In this document: positions 24,805-32,298 of the stretch, one piece after another | How positions within the stretch are numbered: the stretch's first letter is position 1 | How the letters are laid out: each line of letters opens with the position of its first letter | DNA from: A07HB70 sp964512675 | GTDB lineage: Archaea; Halobacteriota; Halobacteria; Halobacteriales; Haloferacaceae | Length of the DNA stretch: 64,000 nt | Reading direction: 5' to 3' | Assembly: GCA_964512675.1 (NCBI GenBank) | Contig: CAZEJR010000005.1 | Location: forward strand, 1-64,000 | Made by a program: the position numbers and the translations under genes | The notes under the pieces: generated by a model | The model's database searches: none | What the model saw: only the letters and a program-made list of their open reading frames with translations | What the model was told of the DNA's origin: nothing

Positions 24805-26538
24805 TCACGGCTCGTCCCCGCGCTCGTCCTCCCCTGCCTCCGTGACGAGCGCCCGCAGTGTGTCGGCCGCTCGCTCTATCTCGCCCGCCGGTGGGTCGGT
24901 CGCGGCGTACGCCCACTCTCGGTACGCCCGGGTGACCCGTCTTACCGCGTCCGCGGGCAGCCCGCGTTCGACCGCCGCGTGCGCGACGTCTGCCGGAGCC
25001 AGGTGTCGCGGGTCGTCCGGGAGGACGAGGCGGGCGAACGCGGTCCACAGCGCCGCGAACCCGGCTGTCTCGGCGGCAGTCGACTCCGTCGTGTCGGACG
25101 CCTGCTCTACCGTCCGCTCGCCGTCCCGGAGTCTCCCGACGACACGCCGCGAGCACACGAGCAGCGCCGCGAGCGCCGCGCGCGGTGACGCCCGAGCCGA
25201 CAGCCGCACCGGGAGTCCGACGAGCCAGCCCCCCAGCCCCACCACCCCTCGCCCGACGCCGACAGCGAGCCGGACCGCGCCGCGGGCCAGCGCGACACCG
25301 AGACGGCCGAGCCAGGTCGCGAGTGCCACCAGCCCGCGACCGGCCTCCAGTCCCGCCGTCACGACCCGTCTCCGGCGGCGAGCGACCGCCCTCGCGGCGC
25401 CGAACAGCGCGAGCGCCGGGACGAGGACGACGCCGGCAGTCGCCGCGTACGCGGGCAGGAGCGACCGCCGGGCGGTGCGGTCGCCGCGCTCGGCCACGAC
25501 CGCCGCTGCCGGACCCGCCGGGAGCGCCAGCCGTGCGCGACCGTCGGCGTCGGTTCGGCCGACTCGCTCGCCGCCGACCGAGAGCGTCGCGTTCGCCGCC
25601 GGCTCGGCCCCGATGCGCGTCTCGACGGTCGCCGGTCTGGTCGGCACCGCGAGCGGGTCGACCGGTCGAACCCGTACGGTCAGCAGCCGCACCGCCACCG
25701 TCTGTGCGCCGCTCACGACACCACGCTCGACCCGGACCCGAAGCCGCCGGGTCCCGTCGTCCGGGACCTCCACCGTGTGGGCACCGCCCGCGTCTGTCCG
25801 GCCGACGGCCTCGCCGTCTACACGCACCGTGGCCCGCGGAAGCGGGTCGCCGGCGACGCTCGCGACCACGCGAACGGTCACCCCGGGGTTCGCGCGTCCG
25901 ACGACCCTGACCTGTGCGTCGGTCGGGAGGCCGTACCGCTCGGTGACGTTCTCCGGCGTCGTCGACCCGGACTGCCGGACGACGGGGCCGTCGACGACAC
26001 GACCGACCGTCGCCGGCGGCGGGACGCCTCCGCCGAACGCCGTGCCCGCTCCGGTCGCCACGTCGCTCGCCGTCCCGTCGGGCGGCTGGACACGTACGAC
26101 CAGTTCCTCGTCGCCGTACGGCACCCGACCACGGACCCGTCCGTCCGCACCCGTTCGACCGATCTGCCGGTCGCCGAACGCCACGGCTGCCCCCTCGACC
26201 GGCCGACCGTCCCGTCGAACCGTCACGGTAACCGTTCGGCCCGGAGCCGGGTCGGGCGCCACGGTCACGTCGTACTCGGGCGGCACGCGCCGCTCGCCGC
26301 CGTCCCCGCCGAACAGCCACCGGAGGATGTCACCGATACCGACGCCGCCGCCGCCGGACCCGCCGTCGTCGCTGTCGGTCGTCACCTGCGCAGACCCGTC
26401 GCCGTCCGTCCCGCTGGCGTCCTCGCCCGACCCCGGGCCGGCCGCTCCGGGCACCGTCGCCGCCGCGACGACGACGGCGGCAAGACAGACGACGACGAGG
26501 AGCACCTGCCCCGGCCTCCGGCGCTCTCCGGCGCTCAC
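24805..26538 (-). CDS. DUF4129 domain protein with exported Ig/carboxypeptidase-regulatory-like repeats
   Basis: 577 residues and first gene of the cluster. It has an N-terminal signal-like helix (QVLLVVVCLAAVVVAAATV), a Gly/Asp/Ser linker, then two or three beta-sandwich modules of the CarboxypepD_reg/Ig type recognised by repeats such as VTVRRDGRPVEGAAVAFGDR, GRTGADGRV and GRTDAGGAHTVEVP. A membrane helix (YAATAGVVLVPALALFGAAR), an amphipathic region and a C-terminal DUF4129 domain (TAFARLVLPDDPRHLAPADV, then AYREWAYAATDPPAGEI) follow. In other organisms DUF4129 occurs at the C terminus of membrane transglutaminase-like proteins; no transglutaminase triad is seen here. The GTG at 26538 was chosen so that the signal helix lies near the N terminus. 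Confidence 0.82.
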   Translation of the reverse strand: MSAGERRRPGQVLLVVVCLAAVVVAAATVPGAAGPGSGEDASGTDGDGSAQVTTDSDDGGSGGGGVGIGDILRWLFGGDGGERRVPPEYDVTVAPDPAPGRTVTVTVRRDGRPVEGAAVAFGDRQIGRTGADGRVRGRVPYGDEELVVRVQPPDGTASDVATGAGTAFGGGVPPPATVGRVVDGPVVRQSGSTTPENVTERYGLPTDAQVRVVGRANPGVTVRVVASVAGDPLPRATVRVDGEAVGRTDAGGAHTVEVPDDGTRRLRVRVERGVVSGAQTVAVRLLTVRVRPVDPLAVPTRPATVETRIGAEPAANATLSVGGERVGRTDADGRARLALPAGPAAAVVAERGDRTARRSLLPAYAATAGVVLVPALALFGAARAVARRRRRVVTAGLEAGRGLVALATWLGRLGVALARGAVRLAVGVGRGVVGLGGWLVGLPVRLSARASPRAALAALLVCSRRVVGRLRDGERTVEQASDTTESTAAETAGFAALWTAFARLVLPDDPRHLAPADVAHAAVERGLPADAVRRVTRAYREWAYAATDPPAGEIERAADTLRALVTEAGEDERGDEP

Positions 26539-26874
26539 CAGCCGCCTCCCCCCACGCGCCGCGTCACTACGTTCTGTTGGCCAGACGCGGGCTAAACGCT
26601 TATGCCGTCCCACGGTTTCGCGTTCACCACGGTCGACCGTCGTACGAGTGGATCACGGGGTGGGGTACGGCGACACGACAGACCTGAGGACCGGAGACAC
26701 GTCGTCCACCCGGCTCGAGGTCACCGACCTCCGGGCGGTGAGCGTCGCCGAGTACGCCCGCCGCCGGTCCGGCGGGCCGTGTCACCTCGAGCGCCGCGGC
26801 CGCCGGACCTGCCTCGTCACCGGGTCGCCGCCCCGTACCGACAGTCGTTTCTGCCGCGCCCTCCCGGTTGCCGT
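26539..26874. other. Divergent intergenic region, no convincing gene
   Basis: Lies between the DUF4129 gene (minus) and a small membrane gene (plus). The stretch around 26590-26602 is A/T-richer (GCGTTTAGC on the minus strand) and may hold the promoter of the DUF4129 cluster. A plus-strand frame from a GTG at about 26648 reads DHGVGYGDTTDLRTGDTSS then RLEVTDLRAVSVAEYARRR, which has coding-like composition, but it runs on into the next gene in another frame. It could be a gene fragment. Confidence 0.45.
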
Positions 26875-27117
26875 ATGGCAGACGGACTCCTCGGCGTCGT
26901 CGACCCGGAGTCGGCTGCCGACGAGCAGCCGTCGTCGCTGGTCACCGTGCCGCGTGCGGTGCTGGGGTTTCACCTCGCGATCGCGGCTGTCTTCGTCGGG
27001 TTCGGCGGACTGCTCGCCGACGGCGGCAGCGTCGCGAGCGCCGCCGTCGTCTCCGCGATGGGCGTGATGGCGGCTGTCGCGGGGTGGGCCGCGGGCCGGG
27101 TAGTTGCGCGGCGGTGA
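26875..27117 (+). CDS. Small two-helix membrane protein (80 aa)
   Basis: ATG at 26875. A 22-residue acidic N-terminal tail (MADGLLGVVDPESAADEQ) is followed by two hydrophobic helices separated by a short loop: VLGFHLAIAAVFVGFGGLLA, and SAAVVSAMGVMAAVAGWAAG ending RVVARR. The positive C terminus suggests both ends are cytoplasmic. The family was not recognised. It lies 46 bp upstream of tRNA-Ser on the same strand. TCGTTTCTG, about 30 bp before the ATG, is a weak TATA candidate. Confidence 0.7.
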   Translation: MADGLLGVVDPESAADEQPSSLVTVPRAVLGFHLAIAAVFVGFGGLLADGGSVASAAVVSAMGVMAAVAGWAAGRVVARR

Positions 27118-27163
27118 GACGATCCGGATCGCTTAACAGCGGGCGCAAGGTACGTTCTGCCGA

Positions 27164-27248
27164 GCCGAGGTAGCCTAGCCTGGTCAAGGCGGTTGATTCG
27201 AGATCAACTGTCCTCACGGACTCGGGAGTTCAAATCTCCCCCTCGGCG
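27164..27248 (+). tRNA. tRNA-Ser(CGA)
   Basis: 85 nt. A seven-pair acceptor stem (GCCGAGG with CCTCGGC, 27164-27170 and 27241-27247) is followed by discriminator G. The anticodon stem GTTGA/TCAAC closes the loop TTCGAGA with anticodon CGA, reading UCG. The variable arm is long (TGTCCTCACGGACT), as in class II serine tRNAs, and the T arm is GGGAG-TTCAAAT-CTCCC. There is no intron and CCA is not encoded. CTTAAC at 27132-27137, 27-32 bp upstream, is a plausible TATA box. Confidence 0.95.
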
Positions 27249-27323
27249 CTCCGCCTCTCGTCCGGACTCGACGCCGTGAGCGGCGCTCACGACACCGCAC
27301 ACCGATCGTGTGTTTCGAGCCGG

Positions 27324-27791
27324 TCAGACGGCTGGCAGCGCCGCCGACCCCGCCCACACGAGCGCCACCAGCACGACCAGGTAGACCGTCGCCGACACGG
27401 TCCAGTCCCGCACCACGTCCCGGACGCGCCGACGAGCGATCCGAGCGCGCGGCAGGACGACCCCGGCGAAGAAGCCGGTCATCAGCGCGAGCAGGAGCGC
27501 CGCCGTCACCAGGTACGCGACCGGCGACCGGCCGAGTGCCGCCTCGGCGACCAGTAGCAGCGTGACGAACAGCCCGCCGGTCAGCCACCCGGCGGCGTAG
27601 TGGACCGCCGCCGCCAGCCGGGCGGGGGCCTCGCCGACCGGCCGGGCCGTCAGCACCGCTGCGGCGACCGCTGGCGGAGTTTCACCCTCTGGCAGACGGG
27701 CCATCGTCACGTCCATCGCCAGCGTCGCGACGACGGCTGTACACACGCCGAGCACGATCCGGAACGGTGGCACGAACGCCGACTCGACCAT
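27324..27791 (-). CDS. Hypothetical membrane protein (155 aa)
   Basis: Four predicted membrane helices: FRIVLGVCTAVVATLAMDVT, then YAAGWLTGGLFVTLLLVAEA, VAYLVTAALLLALMTGFFAG, and VSATVYLVVLVALVWAGSAA. Between the first two lies a Pro/Ala-rich loop (LPEGETPPAVAAAVLTARPV). The ATG at 27791 gives MVESAFVPPFRIVLG; earlier in-frame starts add basic residues. The family was not recognised, and the neighbours (tRNA-Ser, a decayed DUF429 gene) give no functional clue. Confidence 0.75.
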   Translation of the reverse strand: MVESAFVPPFRIVLGVCTAVVATLAMDVTMARLPEGETPPAVAAAVLTARPVGEAPARLAAAVHYAAGWLTGGLFVTLLLVAEAALGRSPVAYLVTAALLLALMTGFFAGVVLPRARIARRRVRDVVRDWTVSATVYLVVLVALVWAGSAALPAV

Positions 27792-28369
27792 CGTCCCGCT
27801 CTGGTCGCTGCCCACAGTTGGTCGTTGTCGTCTCCTGGCGAGAGTGACGATACCGTCCGGACCCACACGCCACCCTGTGACCGGTCCACAGGTACAAGCG
27901 GTGGTTTGAGCCTCCGGCGCGGCTTTGTGTCCCCGGGTCGTGAGCAGACTCGCCGGCGCTCTCGACCGGCTGATCCCCCCGTCTGCGACGACCCAGCCCC
28001 GCGAGGTCGCCGATCACACGCACGCCCGGAGTCCGGCAGCGCTTCGGACCCCTGTCTGCGCTCGCGTGGCTCCGCGCTCACCTGGCCGACACTCGGCCGT
28101 CTCCCCGGTGCGACGTGTAGGACGACCCCCGCGTTCGACTGTTCGCCCGACTCTCGCCCGACAGCGCCGTGGCTCCCCGCGTCGGGCCGAGGTCGATCGA
28201 CTCTCGCCGCGCGTCCGGCTGTCTGAGCCGCACACCGGTTCGTGTCTCGGCCCCGGGCGCGCACCCGTCGCGGGCGCACACGACGCGTTCGCGAGCACGC
28301 GACTCCCCCGCCGGCCCGGCAGACGAACAGACCCATCACTCGACGGCTGTCCAACCGGGTACGCTCCCG
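27792..28369. other. 578-bp region with no recognisable gene
   Basis: Frames on both strands are Arg/Pro/Ser-rich without haloarchaeal acidic bias. A plus-strand GTG near 27942 gives a short plausible start (VSRLAGALDRLIPPSA), but the composition then degenerates. It is adjacent to the DUF429 pseudogene, so it may be decayed coding sequence. No repeats or RNA structure were noticed. Confidence 0.5.
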
Positions 28370-28990
28370 CAGGACCACGTCGGGGTCGACCGTGCCGACG
28401 GTCGGTTGCTCGCCGTCGGCTACGGTGACGACGGCCCGGGTGTCGCGGTCTACGACGACGTCGGCGCTCTCTGGGCCGACAACGCCGACGCGGAGAATCG
28501 TCGCCGGCGTGCCGATCGGTCCTCTCGACGAGGCCGACGACGTCGGGACGGTCGAGCCCCGGTCACGGGCCTGTGACCGCCTCGCCCGCGAGGCACTCCC
28601 GGCGCGGGTCGGCGGTGTTCTCCGCGCCGAGCCGGCAGGCCGCACACGCGCTCGCCGACGGTCCCGGCGACCCGGCGGTGGTCGTCGAGGGGCATCCCGA
28701 GGTCTGCTTCCAGGCGTTTGCCGCCGGCGACGTCGGACACTCGAAGCACACCGCCGTCGGCGTCCTCGAGCGACAGGTGGCGTTTCGCCGGGTCGACGAG
28801 TACGGCCACGGCGACTGGACACACCTCGTGCGCGAACTTGACCGACAGGGCGAGAACGCCGGGCTCGACGACCTGCTGGACGCGACCGCGCTCGCGCTGA
28901 CTGCCGTCGTCGACACAGCCGGGCGACGACCCGCCGCGCGACGCCCGTGGACTGCCGATGCGGACGGTCTACCGCCGCGCGGCCCCGTCC
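28370..28990 (+). pseudogene. Frameshifted DUF429 family gene
   Basis: Three successive plus-strand frames give the parts of one DUF429 protein (RNase H-like fold, function unknown). The first has HVGVDRADGRLLAVGYGDDG. After a shift near 28497 comes RIVAGVPIGPLDEADDVGTV followed by RACDRLAREALPARVGG. After a second shift near 28615 comes AVFSAPSRQAAHALADGPGD and VVVEGHPEVCFQAFAAGDV, running to LDDLLDATALALTAVVDTA. No start codon precedes the first part. Two frameshifts and no start make this a clear pseudogene, unless the assembly is wrong twice. Confidence 0.82.
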
Positions 28991-29045
28991 GACGCCGTGC
29001 GGTAGTGACCAGAATGAAGGGCGCCCCCGCCGACGCGGCGATCGA

Positions 29046-29768
29046 ATGGCCGGGACACTCGTTCAGGCGCTGTCGTACACGATGCTGGCCGTCGTCGCCG
29101 CGATGCTCGGCGGAGTGGTGGCCGTCTACCGTCCGCCCAGCGCACAGATGGAGAGCAACGTGCAGCACTTCGCCGCCGGCGTGGTCACTGCCGCGGTCGC
29201 GGCCGAACTCCTGCCGGACGTCCACGAGCGCGCGCCGCTGGTGGTCGTCGCCGGGTTCGCCCTCGGGGTGGCGGCGATGCTCGGGGTCCACCGGCTGAGC
29301 AAGACACTCGAGGCGCGGGACGTCGGCGGCAAGTTCGCCGGTGCCGCCGGCCTGCTCATCACCGTCGGTATCGACATGGTCATCGACGGCGTGCTGATCG
29401 GCGTGACGTTCCTCGCAGAGGCGGCGACGGGCATCATCATCGCCGTGGCGCTGGCGATCGAGGTGCTGTTCCTCGGCGTCGCCGGCGTCGTCGCCCTCCC
29501 GTCCGGCGTCTCCACGCCCCGGAAGCTCGCGGTGCCGGCGGCGTTCGGCATCCTGCTGACGGTCGGCGTGACCGTCGGCGTCCTCGCACTCGACGGCGTG
29601 ACCGGTACACCGATCGCGGTGATCCTCGCCTTCGGCTCCGCGGCGCTGCTCTACCTCGTCACCGAGGAGCTGCTGGTCAAGGCACAGAAGGTGCCGGAGA
29701 CGCCGGTGTCGACGACGCTTTTCTTCGTCGGGTTCCTCTCGATTTTCCTCCTCGACATGCTCCACTGA
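29046..29768 (+). CDS. ZIP-family-like metal transporter
   Basis: 240 residues, about eight membrane helices, with overall ZIP/ZupT layout: helix 2 has NVQHFAAGVVTAAVAAELLP, helix 4 DMVIDGVLIGVTFLAEA, helix 5 VALAIEVLFLGVAGVVALP, and the end is FFVGFLSIFLLDMLH. The canonical metal motifs HNxPEG (helix 4) and HExPE (helix 5) are replaced by IDGVLIG and IEVLFLG, so metal choice or mechanism may differ from standard zinc/iron importers. The ATG at 29046 was chosen. The universal stress protein gene follows 87 bp downstream. Confidence 0.8.
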   Translation: MAGTLVQALSYTMLAVVAAMLGGVVAVYRPPSAQMESNVQHFAAGVVTAAVAAELLPDVHERAPLVVVAGFALGVAAMLGVHRLSKTLEARDVGGKFAGAAGLLITVGIDMVIDGVLIGVTFLAEAATGIIIAVALAIEVLFLGVAGVVALPSGVSTPRKLAVPAAFGILLTVGVTVGVLALDGVTGTPIAVILAFGSAALLYLVTEELLVKAQKVPETPVSTTLFFVGFLSIFLLDMLH

Positions 29769-29855
29769 CCCGGCGCGCGGCGACCCACCGGGAGACGACG
29801 ACTCGCCGGCGTGGCCGCCGGAATTCACTTGAGTCGGGGGTCCCGTCACCCGGGT

Positions 29856-30284
29856 ATGCGACTGCTCGTCGCCGTCGACGGGTCCGAACAGAGCGACAGC
29901 GCCCTCGCACACGCAGAACGGCTCGCCGAGGCAACCGGCGGGTCGTTGACGGCCGTCCACGCCGTCGACCCGGGTGTCCGCGAGGTGGCGGACGTCGACC
30001 CCACAGCGGAGGGGCGGTTCGTCGTCGAGGACGAGGGAGACACCGAGGACCGGGCACGGCGAATCCTCGACGAGGCCGAGACGAGCGTCGAGCGCGCCCC
30101 GGTGACGACCGAGCTCCTCCACGGTGACCCGCGCGAGGTCGTCCCGGAGTTCGCCGCCTCCGAGGGGTACGACGGCATCGTCGTCGGGCACCGGGGGCTG
30201 TCCGAGCGGGGCGAACGGGTGCTCGGGAGCGTCGCGAAGTCACTCGTCGAGCACTCGCGGGTGCCCGTCACCGTCGTCAGCTAG
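29856..30284 (+). CDS. Universal stress protein (UspA family)
   Basis: 142-residue single Usp domain. The N-terminal strand is LLVAVDGSEQSDSALAHAER, and the ATP-binding loop GHRGLSERGERVLGSVAKS fits the G-x2-G-x9-G-S/T pattern, so it probably binds ATP. Such proteins bind nucleotide and act in stress responses, though their molecular roles are poorly defined. The ATG at 29856 was chosen. Its 3' end overlaps the convergent hypothetical gene by eight bases. Confidence 0.92.
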   Translation: MRLLVAVDGSEQSDSALAHAERLAEATGGSLTAVHAVDPGVREVADVDPTAEGRFVVEDEGDTEDRARRILDEAETSVERAPVTTELLHGDPREVVPEFAASEGYDGIVVGHRGLSERGERVLGSVAKSLVEHSRVPVTVVS

Positions 30285-30588
30285 TCGGGAGCGCCGTCTG
30301 GTCGCCCGGCGGCACGACGGGGTCGTTCTGCGGTTCGCGATAGCGACCGACGAGGTACGCGTCCGCGCCCGTGCGGTCGTTCGGGTTCGCCGCCCGCACC
30401 CAGACACGGCGTCCGCCGGCGACCGAGAGGCCCGTGGCCCACGCCTCGGCGTCCTCACGGGCCTCGAACCGCCGACGCGCCCCTCGGCGGTTGACCACCG
30501 ACCCGACCGCGCCGTTCGTCCGCCGGGCCGAGGGCTTTACGTCCACCACGAACGTCACAGCTTCCGGTTGCGCGTGCCCCCACTTCAC
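30277..30588 (-). CDS. Hypothetical protein (103 aa)
   Basis: Small soluble protein with KWGHAQPEAVTFVVDVKPSA, a central RRFEAREDAEAWATGLSVAG segment and ANPNDRTGADAYLVGRYREP. The layout (an inserted AEAWA helix between strands) resembles small haloarchaeal proteins of unknown function; no family name can be given. Its GTG start overlaps the stop of the DUF192 gene as GTGA (30585-30588), so the two are coupled. The 3' end overlaps the uspA end by eight bases. Confidence 0.72.
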   Translation of the reverse strand: MKWGHAQPEAVTFVVDVKPSARRTNGAVGSVVNRRGARRRFEAREDAEAWATGLSVAGGRRVWVRAANPNDRTGADAYLVGRYREPQNDPVVPPGDQTALPTS

Positions 30589-30971
30589 TCCAGCCGCTCG
30601 TCGCCGCGCTCCTCCCGGCCCCCGTCCTCGACGGTCCCCACCCGGTCGCCGACCGCCACACGCTCGGCCCCGCCGGCGGGCAGTTCGTACACCCTATCGG
30701 CCCGTGCCGCGCCGTAGCCGGTCCACGCAGACAGCCGCTCGACGGCGGTCACCTCGCCGTCGACGGTCCAGACGGCGTCGATCGGAAACGCCACGAACAC
30801 CGTGTGGAGGCGACGGGTCGCCGCCCGGGAGAACGGAAAGACAATCGCGTAGCCGTCCGGTACCGACCGCCGGAACATGAGGCCGCGAGCGCGCGCGAGT
30901 GCCGTGTCGGCTACCTCGACGCGGTCCGCGAGCGTTCGGGTCTCCACACCCCCGTCGTGAACGACGTACAC
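30585..30971 (-). CDS. DUF192 family protein
   Basis: 128 residues with the DUF192 signature: DTALARARGLMFRRSVPDGY, FPFSRAATRRLHTVFVAFPI and DAVWTVDGEVTAVERLSAW. Function in this family is unknown; many members are secreted, but no signal peptide is seen here. The GTG at 30971 (VYVVHDGGVETRTLADRVEV) places the domain at the N terminus; a GTG at 30995 would add an odd MVPPRRGG prefix. It forms a two-gene unit with the 103-aa protein downstream and diverges from the HNH-like gene across 51 bp. Confidence 0.88.
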   Translation of the reverse strand: MYVVHDGGVETRTLADRVEVADTALARARGLMFRRSVPDGYAIVFPFSRAATRRLHTVFVAFPIDAVWTVDGEVTAVERLSAWTGYGAARADRVYELPAGGAERVAVGDRVGTVEDGGREERGDERLE

Positions 30972-31022
30972 GCCGCCCCTGCGCGGAGGAACCACTTTGT
31001 CGCTCCGGCGCCACGCTCAGAC

Positions 31023-31538
31023 GTGGAGGAGACGCCGTCCGGCACGCCCGTCGGCGTCGACGACCCGTACGAACACGCGGGCCGGTGTGACCACCTCACC
31101 GACGACGGGCGCTGTCGGCTCGCCCTCGAGGCCGCACAGGGGCGACGCGACGCCCCAGCCGAGTTCGTCGCCGCGCGCCGGCGCGAGGGGTTCGCCTGCG
31201 TCGCCGCCGACGGCGCGTTCCGGGACTGCGCCGAGTACCGCGCCACGACCGACGTCCGCGAGTGCGTTCGGTGCGGGCTCGCGGCGCTCCCGGTTGCAGA
31301 CGGCGCCGACGACCGCCGACCGCTGGTAGAGGAACACCACCTCGCGTATCCCGACGGCGAGACGGGCCACGAGATAACCGTCGGTCTCTGTCGCTGGTGT
31401 CACGCGAGGGTCCATCAGTCGTGGGCGCGGGTTGACGACGACGCCGCGCCCGACCCCGAGGCGCTGGCGGCCCGCGAGGAGCGCCGGTCGCGGGTCGCGA
31501 CCGAGGGGTTCGAACCGGCGAGCGAGCGACGCGACTGA
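31023..31538 (+). CDS. Zinc-binding HNH-like protein
   Basis: 171 residues. The N-terminal half has cysteines in GRCDHLTDDGRCRLALE and AFRDCAEYRATTDV. The C-terminal half has ECVRCGLAALPV, then VEEHHLAYPDGETGHEITVG and LCRWCHARVHQSWA. The CxxC...HH...CxxCHxxVH arrangement is that of HNH nucleases, so an HNH fold is likely; whether it cuts DNA is unknown. It appears to be a conserved haloarchaeal orphan. The GTG at 31023 (VEETPSGTPVGVDD) was chosen because upstream residues lose the acidic character. Confidence 0.78.
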   Translation: MEETPSGTPVGVDDPYEHAGRCDHLTDDGRCRLALEAAQGRRDAPAEFVAARRREGFACVAADGAFRDCAEYRATTDVRECVRCGLAALPVADGADDRRPLVEEHHLAYPDGETGHEITVGLCRWCHARVHQSWARVDDDAAPDPEALAAREERRSRVATEGFEPASERRD

Positions 31539-31690
31539 CGACGACCTCCCCAGTCGTGGGTCCTTCGACCTGCGGTCTGTCCGTCCCGGAGGAGGGACCC
31601 TCGCGCCGCGTGGCGGCACCAGGCGACCGGGTCGTCCCGACGCGACTGCGAGAGCCGTAGCCTTTTGCCCGCCGCCGTCCACACCGGCGT

Positions 31691-32272
31691 ATGACGCGAA
31701 TCGCCGTGGTCGACAACCACGGGCAGTTCACACACCTCGAAGGGCGGGCGCTCCGCGACATGGGTGTCACCGCCGACATCGTCGACAACGAGACCCCGCC
31801 GGACGAGGTCGACGCCGACGGATTCGTGCTCTCGGGCGGCCCGAGCATCGACCGAACGGGTCGGTGTCCGGCGTACCTCGACGACGGCCGGCCGGTCCTC
31901 GGCATCTGTCTCGGCCACCAGGTGATGGCAGCCGAACTCGGCGGCGAGGTCGCGTCCGGCGACTACGGCGGCTACGCGGACGTGACGGTGCGGGTGCTTG
32001 ACGACGACGACCCGCTGGTCGGCTCGCTCGCGCCGGAGACGCGGACGTGGGCGAGCCACGCCGACGAGGTGGTCGCCACTCCCCCCGGCTTCGCCCGGAC
32101 GGCGGAGAGTGACGTCTGTGCCGTCGAGGCGATGAGCGACCCCAGCCGTGGGCTGTTCGGCGTCCAGTGGCACCCGGAGGTGGCACACACCGCGGAGGGC
32201 GAGGCGGTCTTCGAGAACTTCGTGACGGTCTGCGAGCGGGCGGCGGCAGCAGCGGGAAGCGGTGGGATTTAG
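31691..32272 (+). CDS. guaAA: GMP synthase glutaminase subunit
   Basis: 193-residue class I glutamine amidotransferase that supplies ammonia to the separate ATP-PPase subunit of GMP synthase, the split archaeal form (the partner gene is not in this window). The triad is visible: C73 in LGICLGHQV, and His/Glu in FGVQWHPEVAHT. N-terminal IAVVDNHGQFTHLEGRALRD and FVLSGGPSIDRTG match archaeal GuaAa. The ATG at 31691 follows CCTTTTGCC (about 31660-31668) at near-leaderless spacing. Confidence 0.94.
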   Translation: MTRIAVVDNHGQFTHLEGRALRDMGVTADIVDNETPPDEVDADGFVLSGGPSIDRTGRCPAYLDDGRPVLGICLGHQVMAAELGGEVASGDYGGYADVTVRVLDDDDPLVGSLAPETRTWASHADEVVATPPGFARTAESDVCAVEAMSDPSRGLFGVQWHPEVAHTAEGEAVFENFVTVCERAAAAAGSGGI

Positions 32273-32298
32273 CCCACGGCCCCTCGCACCGTAGCGTA

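Noticed and set aside
24464..27067. 867-codon plus-strand frame over the DUF4129 cluster
   Set aside because: Ser/Arg/Pro-rich antisense reading; only its last part (26643-26870) looks slightly coding-like and is noted as uncertain.
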